A stretch of DNA of 64,000 bases from Candidatus Hydrogenedentota bacterium (GTDB lineage: Bacteria; Hydrogenedentota; Hydrogenedentia; Hydrogenedentales; JAJRTN01): positions 1 to 64,000 of the forward strand of contig JAJRTN010000172.1 of NCBI GenBank assembly GCA_024278275.1, written 5' to 3'. Below the pieces are notes generated by a model, which did not search any database, had not been told where the DNA came from, and saw nothing but the letters and a program-made list of their open reading frames with translations. This document shows positions 1 through 8,373 of the stretch, one piece after another (position 1 is the stretch's first letter; each line of letters opens with the position of its first letter). Position numbers and translations under genes: made by a program.

Positions 1-292
1 GGGTAGGGACAAGCTCCCGCTTGTCCGTTGCCCGGGCGTGGGCACGCTTTACGACGGATCTTCCTGTCGGCGTGGAGCCATCGCCGCCAACGGTCGCGCG
101 GGAGCGCGCCCCTACCGGTGCCGCTTGATTCCATGGACGGGTAGGGACAAGCTCCCGCTTGTCCGTTGCCCGGGCGTGGGCACGCTTTACGACGGATCTT
201 CCTGTCGGCGTGGAGCCATCGCCGCCAACGGTCGCGCGGGAGCGCGCCCCTACCGGTGCCGCTGGACCCCCATGGACGGGTAGGGACAAGCC
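1..292. repeat. Tandem copies of a 115-bp palindromic element
   Basis: Two near-identical copies (2-116 and 140-254) are separated by a 23-bp spacer, giving a period of 138-139 bp; a third copy is cut short after about 15 bases at 278-292. Each copy begins GGTAGGGACAAGCTCCCGC and ends GCGGGAGCGCGCCCCTACC, so the ends are imperfect inverted repeats. A diverged copy of exactly the same length lies in the opposite orientation at 6170-6284. The short ORFs 38-283 and 166-354 only read through this repeat and are not genes. The look is that of a non-autonomous palindromic element (REP or MITE-like). No gene is present in 1-305. Confidence 0.85.
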
Positions 293-305
293 TTGAGAGA
301 AACAA

Positions 306-1583
306 CTACCCGGGCTTGCGGAAGCTCAAAATAAGTTCGCCTTTCAGGATGTAGCGGTAGCCTTCCAGCACCAGGCCTTCCGCCTCGACGCGCCGGATGA
401 GGCCCTCCCGCGTGTAGTGGGTGATGTGTTCGTCGGCGTAGCCGCAGGGGTTGACGTGGGCGTAGATCCATTCCGTGAGAGGCCATGGCCAGGAACCGTA
501 GTCGGGGGTGCCCAGCACCAGGGAGCCGCCGGGGGCCACGCAGCGGGCAAGTTCGCTGAATACACGGTCGTCCTCGGGAATGTGTTCGATGACCTGGCTG
601 CAAATGACCACCTCGAAGGCGTGGTCGGCGTAGGGCAGGGCGAAGACGGAGGCCCGGGCGAGACGGCGCCCCGCCCGGCGCATGAAGCGGAGTTTACCGG
701 GGTTCACGTCGCAGCCCGCGGCCTGGGGCAGGCCGTTCATGATCTGGCTGGAGCCGCAGCCCACGTCGAGCACGCCGAGACGGTCGCCCACATAGTCGAG
801 GATGATATGGTAGCGTCGGCGCTGCCACCACCGCTGCAAGGGGATTCGGCTGCTGAAGGCGCGCAGGTCGTAGTCGGCGCTTTCGATGCTGTTGCGCAGG
901 CGCCACATGGCGGCCAGGGCGCGGAGGTAGACCACGCCGAAGGCCAGGACGCGGGCGTGGCTTTGGCCGTGGCGGCGGGGCCGGTAGTGAAAGGGCGTTT
1001 CCGCCACCTTGTAGCCCTTGCAGTAGGCCTTCACGACAATTTCCTGGAGCACGGCGTAGGTCGTGTAGCGGAGGTCGAGACCGGCCACGGCCCGGCGGTG
1101 GTAGAGGCGGAAGCCGCTCGAAAGGTCGCGCGGTTCGAGGGCCAGCACCCAACGGAAAAGGGTGTTCAGTGTTCGGCTGAGAACGAGCCGCGACCAGGGC
1201 ATGTCCGCATGGCCCTGGGACGTATAGCGCGACGCGATGACCACTTCCGCCTCGTGGCGCATGTCGTAGAGATACTTGATGATAGCCGGGTGATGGGAGA
1301 GGTCGGCGTCGAGGGTGATGATGTACGGGTTGGGCGCTTCCTCGAAAAGGGTTTTGATGGCCGCGCCATAGCCGGTGCCCCGCTGCCGGATAACCCTGGC
1401 GCCCAGGCGTTCGGCCACGGCCACCGTGCCGTCCGTCGAGCCGCCGTCCACAATGTAGACCTCCGCGGGCAAACCGTACATAGCGATAACGGCGTGGATA
1501 CGCGGGAGGAGCAATTCCAGGTTTTCCGCCTCGTTCAGGCAGGGCACGGCCACCGCCAAATCAAGATGCTTTTTACTGCTCAT
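306..1583 (-). CDS. GT2 glycosyltransferase fused to SAM-dependent methyltransferase
   Basis: This 425-residue protein has two domains. Residues about 8-225 are a GT-A family 2 glycosyltransferase of the dolichol-phosphate sugar transferase type, with VAVPCLNEAENLE, VDGGSTDGT and the metal-binding LDADLSHHP. Residues about 260-425 are a class I methyltransferase with the SAM loop VLDVGCGSS and the post-II motif CSQVIEHIPEDD. The start at 1583 is chosen because an AGGGAGG ribosome site lies just upstream; the longer ORF would run back towards sodA. Likely role (inference): transfer of a sugar to a lipid carrier or glycan and methylation of that or a related product. The gene stands alone, behind a candidate promoter at 1618-1647. 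The C-terminal domain lacks membrane segments, so it should act on the cytoplasmic side. Confidence 0.85.
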   Translation of the reverse strand: MSSKKHLDLAVAVPCLNEAENLELLLPRIHAVIAMYGLPAEVYIVDGGSTDGTVAVAERLGARVIRQRGTGYGAAIKTLFEEAPNPYIITLDADLSHHPAIIKYLYDMRHEAEVVIASRYTSQGHADMPWSRLVLSRTLNTLFRWVLALEPRDLSSGFRLYHRRAVAGLDLRYTTYAVLQEIVVKAYCKGYKVAETPFHYRPRRHGQSHARVLAFGVVYLRALAAMWRLRNSIESADYDLRAFSSRIPLQRWWQRRRYHIILDYVGDRLGVLDVGCGSSQIMNGLPQAAGCDVNPGKLRFMRRAGRRLARASVFALPYADHAFEVVICSQVIEHIPEDDRVFSELARCVAPGGSLVLGTPDYGSWPWPLTEWIYAHVNPCGYADEHITHYTREGLIRRVEAEGLVLEGYRYILKGELILSFRKPG

Positions 1584-1617
1584 GCGGACCTCCCTTGTCC
1601 CTGCCGACCGGCACACG

Positions 1618-1647
1618 ATACTAGGGGCATGCGGCAGTCCCATGCAA
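1618..1647 (-). promoter_or_regulatory. Candidate sigma-70-type promoter of the GT2-methyltransferase gene
   Basis: On the minus strand TTGCAT is followed after 18 bp by TAGTAT, about 35 bp before the chosen start codon. The match is good for a GC-rich genome but is by eye only. Confidence 0.45.
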
Positions 1648-1794
1648 GAAGTGCCATTGCCTGCTTTTGGGAATGCCGTATGCAACAGGGAGTAACAGGA
1701 GACAGGCACCGTGCATATTGCTTTCCGAAAGCTTTCGGCCACGATGCGTCCTTGAAAACAGCGACGACCTGGTGGGCGGGACGGGGAAACAGAG

Positions 1795-1825
1795 GTGCCG
1801 GCGCGGAGTGGTTCCGCGCCGGCAC
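1795..1825 (-). terminator. Hairpin downstream of sodA
   Basis: A perfect 13-bp GC-rich stem (GTGCCGGCGCGGA and its complement) with a 5-base loop lies 28 bp past the sodA stop. On the minus strand it is followed by CTCTGTTTCC, so the T tract is weak. It probably ends the sodA transcript. Confidence 0.55.
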
Positions 1826-1852
1826 GTTGAGCATGCCTGGCAAGTGGCCGTG

Positions 1853-2461
<609 letters not shown>

Positions 2462-2863
2462 GGTTTCATCTCCTGGTTGTGAGCGTGAGGAAGCAATGGT
2501 GTGCGCTCTCGGGAAAGCGGCGTATCCGTCATTCATGGTTTTTTTCGCCGCCCGCGCACGCCGGTTTTTGCCTGGGTGAAAGTTACAGTCTTAACGCCGT
2601 TGCGTGGCAGTATATTTCCCGGGCGCTGAATCCAGGGGGAGGGAGGTCCCGGGGACCATGGGAGCGACGGGGCGGATAGGCGCCGTCCATGCCCCTTACA
2701 GCCGCCACGCTCCGGCTCGCAGGGTGGACAATGCCGATATATTACGGTATGCTTTCCTTTAGAGCGTGGGCCTTGCATGACCCAGGCCCGGATGCAACGG
2801 ATTGCACGGTTTCGCGGGGCTTCCTGGAATTGGAGGCCTCCGGGAACAGACAGGCAGGGATGA
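2462..2863. other. Intergenic region, divergent sodA / PilZ gene
   Basis: About 400 bp between divergent genes. It contains the candidate promoter at 2725-2753 for the rightward gene. A TATACT hexamer on the minus strand near 2610 could be a -10 box for sodA, but no well-spaced -35 is visible. The ORF 2533-3054 on the minus strand is a shadow without a recognisable family. Confidence 0.5.
2725..2753 (+). promoter_or_regulatory. Candidate promoter of the PilZ-response regulator pair
   Basis: TGGACA and TATGCT are separated by 17 bp, about 110 bp before the PilZ start codon. Spacing is ideal and each box is one or two bases from consensus. Confidence 0.45.
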
Positions 2864-3361
2864 ATGGTACGGAAAAATCTTTTCATGGATGCCGGACGTA
2901 AGCATCCGGATGAGCACATGGTGCTTACCTCGGACAGTCGTTCGCTGCACCGGGGACGGCGGCGTTCGGCGCGGACGAAGGTGTGTCGGCCGTGTATAAT
3001 GTGGTTCGAGGACACGCCGGAGGAGCGGGTCCAGGGGGTGATGTTGGATCTCAATCCTTACGGCATGCGCATCCGAACCCTGCAACCTTTGGAACAGGGT
3101 GCGCGGGCGATGCTTCAGATGATGCGGGACGACTCTTTCAGTGATCCCCTTTCCCCGCCGATCCGCGTGGATGTGATTCGGTGCGAGGCCATGCGGAATG
3201 GCTTCGTGGACCATGGCGTCAAAACGGTTATTGAAACGATCCATCAGGAAGGGCCGGTACGTGTCGCGCCATTGAGCCCGTCACGGGTGCCAAGAGCACC
3301 GTATCACCGTATGCACACGGCGGATTACACGGCCCGGCGCATGGGGAAACGGCGTGGGTAA
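2864..3361 (+). CDS. PilZ domain protein
   Basis: A 165-residue protein whose middle part resembles a PilZ domain, the c-di-GMP receptor fold. An arginine-rich stretch (GRRRSAR, fitting RxxxR) is followed by the loop LDLNPYGMRIR, which fits the (D/N)xSxxG motif with Asn in place of Ser, and then by alternating hydrophobic strands. The C-terminal 30 residues are basic and probably disordered. Its end overlaps the start of the next gene by 8 bp, so the two are likely co-translated. The role is inferred: a c-di-GMP effector working with the single-domain response regulator, perhaps in motility or surface behaviour. The start is not certain; MDAGRKH, seven codons in, is an alternative. The match to PilZ is weak by eye. 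Confidence 0.6.
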   Translation: MVRKNLFMDAGRKHPDEHMVLTSDSRSLHRGRRRSARTKVCRPCIMWFEDTPEERVQGVMLDLNPYGMRIRTLQPLEQGARAMLQMMRDDSFSDPLSPPIRVDVIRCEAMRNGFVDHGVKTVIETIHQEGPVRVAPLSPSRVPRAPYHRMHTADYTARRMGKRRG

Positions 3362-3734
3362 GCCCAAGATACTTATCGTGGACGATGAGCCGGACGTGGT
3401 GTCCATGGTGAAGCGCACGTTGAGCCTGGAAGGTTTCGAGGTGGTCGAAGCCTTTGACGGGGTGTCGGCGCTGGATCTTGCCGCCCAGGAACGGCCGGAC
3501 GTGGTGTTGCTGGATATTATGATGCCCCTGATGAGCGGCTATGAAGTCTGCGAACAGCTTAAGAGCAACCCGGAAACACGGGACATCCCGGTGCTCTGTC
3601 TCACATCGGCGCACACGCCGGAAGCGCGGGCCCACGGTTTCAAGGCGGGCGCCGACGAGGTCGTGACGAAGCCTTTCCTGCCGGCGGAACTGGTGGCGCA
3701 AATCCGGCGCAGGCTGAATGCTCCCGAGTCGTAA
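3354..3734 (+). CDS. Single-domain response regulator (CheY/PilH-like)
   Basis: A 126-residue receiver domain with no output domain. The acidic pocket (VDDEPD), the phospho-acceptor Asp in VLLDIMMP, and the conserved Lys in VTKPF are all present, and the Thr/Ser switch is LTSA. The start codon is GTG at 3354, inside the end of the PilZ gene. Proteins of this type take phosphate from a histidine kinase and act by protein contact, as CheY and PilH do. No kinase is encoded in the window. The overlap with the PilZ gene suggests that the two act in one pathway (inference). Confidence 0.9.
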   Translation: MGKPKILIVDDEPDVVSMVKRTLSLEGFEVVEAFDGVSALDLAAQERPDVVLLDIMMPLMSGYEVCEQLKSNPETRDIPVLCLTSAHTPEARAHGFKAGADEVVTKPFLPAELVAQIRRRLNAPES

Positions 3735-3916
3735 GTCCGTTCGGCACATTGCATTGCGCCGCGTTGAGTGCGTATGATCCGCGTCGTAACGGCGCTGCTT
3801 TACCGTGGCGCGCGCCGTGCCGCCCAAAGCTCCACCTTCCCCACCTCCACAATGTTGCATGCCGTCTTTCGCACGGCGTGCCCGGAACCAACGACGCGGA
3901 CGGAAAAAGTAATCCC

Positions 3917-5278
3917 ATGGCGAAAACGCGCAAACTGCCCCTGGTGGCCATCTGCGGACGGCCCAACGTGGGTAAATCCACGCTGTTCAACCGCATCATC
4001 GGTAAATCACGGGCCATCGTTCATGACGAGGAGGGCATCACGCGGGACCGCTTTTTCGGCCAAGCCGAATGGGAAGGCCGTACGTTCCGGCTGGTGGACA
4101 CGGGGGGGATCATCGAAAACCCCCTGGACAGCATCTCCCAAAAAATGCAGGTCCAGGTGCGCGAAGCCCTGCGCGAGGCCCATGTCATTGTTTTCGTGGT
4201 GGACGGCCAGGAAGAAATCACCCGGGTGGACCAGGAGGTCCGGGATGAACTGTTCAAGTACGGTAAGCCCATTTTGCTCGCGGTAAACAAGCTGGATAAC
4301 GCCCGGCTCGCCGAGAACAGGTACGACTTTTATTCCCTGGGGGTGGGGGACCCCTTCCCCATTTCTTCGGGCCACGGCCTGGGAATGGAAGAACTGCGCG
4401 ACGCCATCGTGGCGCATCTGCCGGACACCGCCGACCTGCCGGAAGTAGAGGAAGCGCCGCAGGTGACGCGGGTCGCCGTGGTGGGCAAGCCCAACGTGGG
4501 CAAGTCTTCCTTCATCAACGCCATCATGAATGAGGATCGGACCATCGTGGATGACACGCCCGGTACCACGCGGGACGCCATCGACATCGAGTTCAAATGG
4601 CAGGAGCGGGACTACCTGCTCATCGACACGGCGGGACTGCGCAGGAAGGCCGGCATCAGGCGGAAGGTGGAGCGCTTCAGCGTGAGCAGGACCCTTCGGG
4701 CCGTGCGCCGGTCGGATGTGTGTCTCATCCTGATGGACGCCACGGAGGGCATCAGCGAACAGGACAAACGCATCATGGGCTATGCCCGTGAGAACGGAAC
4801 GCCCATGGTCATCGTCTGGACCAAGTGGGATCTCATCGGCGACAAGGAGAAGGCCTACAAACACATTCCCGACGAGATCGACCTGAAAATGCCCTACGTG
4901 AAATTCGTGCCCTATGTCACCATATCGAACCTCACGCGGCAGCGCTTGTTCAAGGTCTTCGAGCACGTGGACCGGGTGGCGGAAGAGGCAAAGAAACGCA
5001 TCCCCACGGCGGAATTGAACCAGCTCATGGACGACCTGAAAGCCAGGCACAACCCACCCAGCATCAAGGGGCGGCACGCCAAGATTCTCTATGCCACCCA
5101 GGCGTCCGTCCGGCCCACCGTCTTTGTGCTCTTCGTGAACCAGAAGCGGCTGTTCCATTTCAGCTACGTGCGGTATATTGAGAACCAGATTCGCGAACGG
5201 TACGGTTTCGCGGGCGTTCCCATCCAGATCGAGTTGCGGGAAGGTAAACCGAAAGGCGAGGGCAGGGGTAAGTCATGA
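3917..5278 (+). CDS. der: Ribosome biogenesis GTPase Der (EngA)
   Basis: An essential GTPase with two G domains in tandem and a C-terminal KH-like domain, acting in assembly of the 50S subunit. P-loops GRPNVGKST (about residue 12) and GKPNVGKSS (about residue 190) are clear. The G3 motifs DTGG and DTAG and the G4 motifs NKLD and TKWD are also visible. Length (453 aa) is typical. The start is taken at 3917 (MAKTRKLP) because family members begin a few residues before the first P-loop; the ORF extends 56 codons further back without similarity. The stop overlaps the plsY start by 4 bp (ATGA), so the two genes are translationally coupled. Confidence 0.95.
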   Translation: MAKTRKLPLVAICGRPNVGKSTLFNRIIGKSRAIVHDEEGITRDRFFGQAEWEGRTFRLVDTGGIIENPLDSISQKMQVQVREALREAHVIVFVVDGQEEITRVDQEVRDELFKYGKPILLAVNKLDNARLAENRYDFYSLGVGDPFPISSGHGLGMEELRDAIVAHLPDTADLPEVEEAPQVTRVAVVGKPNVGKSSFINAIMNEDRTIVDDTPGTTRDAIDIEFKWQERDYLLIDTAGLRRKAGIRRKVERFSVSRTLRAVRRSDVCLILMDATEGISEQDKRIMGYARENGTPMVIVWTKWDLIGDKEKAYKHIPDEIDLKMPYVKFVPYVTISNLTRQRLFKVFEHVDRVAEEAKKRIPTAELNQLMDDLKARHNPPSIKGRHAKILYATQASVRPTVFVLFVNQKRLFHFSYVRYIENQIRERYGFAGVPIQIELREGKPKGEGRGKS

Positions 5279-5865
5279 ATATGGGTCCGTCCATCGTCGC
5301 CGTGGTATTGTCCTATCTCCTGGGATCGGTGCCCACGGGCCTGTGGCTCGGGCTGCGTATTCGCGGCGTCGATATCCGGGAACACGGCAGCAGGAATATC
5401 GGCGCGACCAATACCCTGCGGGTCTTGGGAAAAGGACTCGGCATCACCGCGCTATGCTGCGATATGGCAAAAGGCGTGGTGCCTGTTCTGCTCCTGGCGC
5501 GCCTGGGGGATTGGGAACACCTTCCGCTGGCCTGTGGCGTGGCCGCCATTCTAGGACACTCTTTCTCGTTCTTTCTCCGCTTCCGGGGCGGTAAGGGCGT
5601 GGCCACGAGCGCGGGGGTCTTCCTGGCCCTGGCACCGCTCCCCACGGCCATCGCCATCGCGGTTTTCGCGGCCGTGCTGGGGCTTACCCATATGGTCAGC
5701 GCAGGTTCCATGGGGGCCGCCGTGGCCCTTATGGCCGGCGTTTTTTTCGTGGACCTCAGCGCTCCCGTTCGGGGAGTCACGGTGCTGGTGGCCCTGTTGG
5801 TGCTGTTCAAGCACCGAAGCAACCTGAAGCGCATTCTCCAGGGTAAGGAAAACCGGCTCTGGTGA
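5275..5865 (+). CDS. plsY: Glycerol-3-phosphate acyltransferase PlsY
   Basis: Inner-membrane enzyme that moves the acyl group from acyl-phosphate to glycerol-3-phosphate, the first step of phospholipid synthesis in most bacteria. The 196-residue protein is hydrophobic with about five membrane segments. It carries the three conserved cytoplasmic motifs: GSVPTG near the N-terminus, GSRNIGATN around residue 40, and GHSFSFFLRFRGGKGVATSAG around residues 95-115. The start overlaps the der stop by 4 bp. Together with pgsA at 38 kb it represents the phospholipid pathway in this window. Confidence 0.95.
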   Translation: MNMGPSIVAVVLSYLLGSVPTGLWLGLRIRGVDIREHGSRNIGATNTLRVLGKGLGITALCCDMAKGVVPVLLLARLGDWEHLPLACGVAAILGHSFSFFLRFRGGKGVATSAGVFLALAPLPTAIAIAVFAAVLGLTHMVSAGSMGAAVALMAGVFFVDLSAPVRGVTVLVALLVLFKHRSNLKRILQGKENRLW

Positions 5866-5867
5866 AA

Positions 5868-5984
5868 CATTTGCGAAATTGAGGATCTTTTTACGTGCCA
5901 TCCTGTATGTTGCGGCTAAGATAGCCGCAACATACAGGATCATGTGGCGGTTATGCTGAAAACCGTCTTTTCGCAAATGGCACC
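5868..5984 (+). repeat. Dispersed element with CATTTGCGAAA ends and a long hairpin core
   Basis: The left end reads CATTTGCGAAA and the right end TTTCGCAAATG, forming terminal inverted repeats. Inside, 5900-5940 forms a perfect 19-bp stem (ATCCTGTATGTTGCGGCTA) with a 3-base loop. Both end units recur, in inverted orientation, at 38555-38725. The right end also recurs at 24062-24091 (28 of 30 identical) and the left end at 20850-20881. The hairpin has no T tract, so it is not a classical terminator, though it sits just after plsY and may protect or end that transcript. Confidence 0.75.
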
Positions 5985-6001
5985 TGGTAGGTGGATTCGC
6001 C

Positions 6002-8218
6002 ATGGCGCGAACAGGACATGGAAAGGAAGTGGCGCAAGCCGCGCCCCATTCCTTGGAAGTATTCCATGGCGGAAGGTGGCCGCCAACCCAATACCCTCAT
6101 TCACACGAAAGCAAAGATGACGGCGCGCTGAAGCGCACCCTGCGGGATTGCCCCGAACCAAAGGGTGTTGGTAGGGTCGCGCTCCCGCGCGACCGTTCAC
6201 GCGGGGCGGGTCGCGTCAAGGGGAAGATCCCTTCAGAAGCGCACCCACGCCCGGCCAACGGGCAAGCGGGAGCTTGCCCCTACCAAGAGGGGCGGAATGG
6301 CGCGCTGAAGCGCGCCCTGTGTCGTTTACTGCCCAAGCGGCCGCGGTGCCTATCCATTCCCGGGGGGGGGAGGAAGCAAGCGGCCTTTGAACGTGCGGGA
6401 AACCATGTTTTCGCGGGGCTGGCCGCGGCGCTGGCCCTGCTGGTCTACCTGCTGACCCTGGCGCGGACGGTCACGGGGGAAGACAGCGGGGAACTCATCG
6501 TGGCGGCGTGGAGCCTGGGTATCCCCCACCCCCCCGGCTATCCCCTGTGGTGCCTGTCGGCCCATCCCTTCACCTGGATTCCCCTGGGTGCCGTGGCATG
6601 GCGAGCGGCGTTTTTCTCGGCGGTGTGCGCGGCGGGAACGGTGTACGTTGTGGTGCTGCTGGTACGCGCCCTGGGATGCGGGATAACCGCGGCCTTCACC
6701 GCGGGGCTGGCCCTCGCCTTCTCCCGCGAGTTCTGGGAGCAGGCAGTGATCGCGGAGGTCTACACGCTTAACGCGCTCTGCGTGGCGGCGTCCCTGCTGC
6801 TGCTCTTCACGTGGTACCGGACCCGCGCCGACCGCCACCTTTACGCGCTGGCTGTCCTTTACGGGCTGAGCCTGGGCAATCACGGCACCTTCGTGCTCCT
6901 GGGACCGGTCTTCGCGCTCTTCGTGTTCGTGGCGGATCGTCCGTGGCGCTGGGGACTGTACGCGCGGCTGACGGCCCTGGCCGCCGTGGCGTGCTTCCTG
7001 GTCTACCTCTACCTGCCGCTGCGGTCCATGGCAAACCCGGCCATTGACTGGGGCAATCCCGAAACCCTTTCAAACTGGTGGGACGTGGTGCGACGAAAAC
7101 AATATGCTTTCATGTTCAGCGAACATCCCCGGTCATGGATGCGTTTCGCGGAAGAACTCCGCATCTACGCCCTGTTGTGGACGCGTGAGTTCACGCCCTG
7201 GGTCGGTGCGTTGGGCCTGGCGGGGCTTCTGCTGCTGGTGTACCGCCGGCACTGGCACGGCCTGCTGATGGTCTCCGTGGCCGGGATCGTGGTGGCCGGA
7301 TTCAGCTACATCCAAAACTTTGACGATTCCGTGGAGTGGGTCTGGGTCATGACCGTCTTTGCCATTCCGGCGTACCTGGTTACGGCCGTGGGAATCGGGG
7401 CGGCCCTGGACCGCGTGGGCCGGACGGGCTACGCGCCCGTGCTGCTCCTGGCGGCGATCTGCGTGGCTTCGCCCCTGGTCACCCACTGGCGCCATAACGA
7501 CCGGTCCCACTCCCGCACGGCGGAAGATTACGCGCGCAACATGCTTGCGCCCCTCGCGCCGGACGCCCTGGTCATCACGGAAACCGACACCGCCGCCTTT
7601 GCCGGCCTCTACATGCAGGCGGTGCTGGGACTGCGCCCGGATATCACCCTGGGCCGGATCAATGGCTACCTCGCGCCCGCCGTGCTGGCCAACGCGCCCG
7701 GGGCACTTCGCGAGGCCGTGGGCCCCTTCCCCCGGCGGCGGGACGAGCCGCGCATCTTCGCCTGGCTCCTGGAACACACGGCGCGGCCCGTCTACTTCGA
7801 GCGCCGGCCCCGGCTTCCCGAAGGGGCGCCGAAGATTGGGTGGAAACGGGCGGGCCTGTTGTGGCGCGCCCTGCGCGAAGGCGAGACAGATCCCATCGAC
7901 TACCGGGCGGACTGGACCTGGCATAGCCTGGAGGATGACGTGGCGCGAGGCGATTACACGGCCCGGGCCATTTACTTCTCCCTTCATCTTGGCGAAGCGG
8001 AGGAAGCCCTGCGGCGGGGCGAAGACGTGTGGGCCGACGCCCTGGTCCGGGGGGCGCTGGCCGCCTATGGCCGGGACGTGCGGTCGCTGAACAACGCGGG
8101 AACCCTGTACGCCCGCCACGGCGAGCGAGAAAAGGCAAAGGCCCTCTTTCTGGAGGCCCTGGCGCAGGCGCCCTCCGACGCCACGGCACGAAAGAACCTT
8201 GACCGTTTGTCGCCATGA
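6002..8218 (+). CDS. DUF2723 membrane protein with C-terminal TPR
   Basis: A large polytopic membrane protein of the DUF2723 family, related to protein O-mannosyltransferase-type (GT-C) enzymes. The family signature is clear: TGEDSGELIVAAW then HPPGYPLW, followed by about ten hydrophobic segments and a soluble part that ends in a TPR-like repeat (NNAGTLYARHGEREKAKALF). The function is probably glycosyl transfer at the outer face of the membrane (family inference). The 5' end is doubtful. The ORF opens at 6002, but 6170-6284 is a copy of the 115-bp repeat, and true homology begins only near 6405. No ATG, GTG or TTG lies in frame between the repeat and codon 6501. A run of nine G at 6362-6370 follows a GTG (6319) in another frame, so a one-base error there would restore a sensible start. 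Confidence 0.75.
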   Translation: MARTGHGKEVAQAAPHSLEVFHGGRWPPTQYPHSHESKDDGALKRTLRDCPEPKGVGRVALPRDRSRGAGRVKGKIPSEAHPRPANGQAGACPYQEGRNGALKRALCRLLPKRPRCLSIPGGGRKQAAFERAGNHVFAGLAAALALLVYLLTLARTVTGEDSGELIVAAWSLGIPHPPGYPLWCLSAHPFTWIPLGAVAWRAAFFSAVCAAGTVYVVVLLVRALGCGITAAFTAGLALAFSREFWEQAVIAEVYTLNALCVAASLLLLFTWYRTRADRHLYALAVLYGLSLGNHGTFVLLGPVFALFVFVADRPWRWGLYARLTALAAVACFLVYLYLPLRSMANPAIDWGNPETLSNWWDVVRRKQYAFMFSEHPRSWMRFAEELRIYALLWTREFTPWVGALGLAGLLLLVYRRHWHGLLMVSVAGIVVAGFSYIQNFDDSVEWVWVMTVFAIPAYLVTAVGIGAALDRVGRTGYAPVLLLAAICVASPLVTHWRHNDRSHSRTAEDYARNMLAPLAPDALVITETDTAAFAGLYMQAVLGLRPDITLGRINGYLAPAVLANAPGALREAVGPFPRRRDEPRIFAWLLEHTARPVYFERRPRLPEGAPKIGWKRAGLLWRALREGETDPIDYRADWTWHSLEDDVARGDYTARAIYFSLHLGEAEEALRRGEDVWADALVRGALAAYGRDVRSLNNAGTLYARHGEREKAKALFLEALAQAPSDATARKNLDRLSP
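6170..6284 (-). repeat. 115-bp palindromic element, inverted copy
   Basis: Read on the minus strand this stretch matches the element at 2-116 in about 89 of 115 positions without a gap (hand alignment), with the same ends GGTAGGGGCAAGCTCCCGC and GCGGGAGCGCGACCCTACC. It is flanked by two copies of GGCGCGCTGAAGCGC (near 6123 and 6299). It lies inside the apparent N-terminus of the DUF2723 ORF, which argues that this part is not coding. Confidence 0.8.
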
Positions 8219-8373
8219 AGCGGGAACGCGCCGTGTCCTCTCGCGTTGCAATCCCCAACCGGCGCTGCTACCGTTGACCCAACGAACCACGTTCCTGACT
8301 CGAAACCGGGTCTCCCGTGAATTACGGGATATCACGCGGAGAGATGGACCTTGCGCGGAACAGGGGAGTTTTC

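Noticed and set aside
1-292. CRISPR array
   Set aside because: Only two full units of 138-139 bp, with the whole unit repeated; there are no short repeats with variable spacers.
5900-5940. Rho-independent terminator after plsY
   Set aside because: The stem is long and perfect but has no T tract, and it is the core of a dispersed element.
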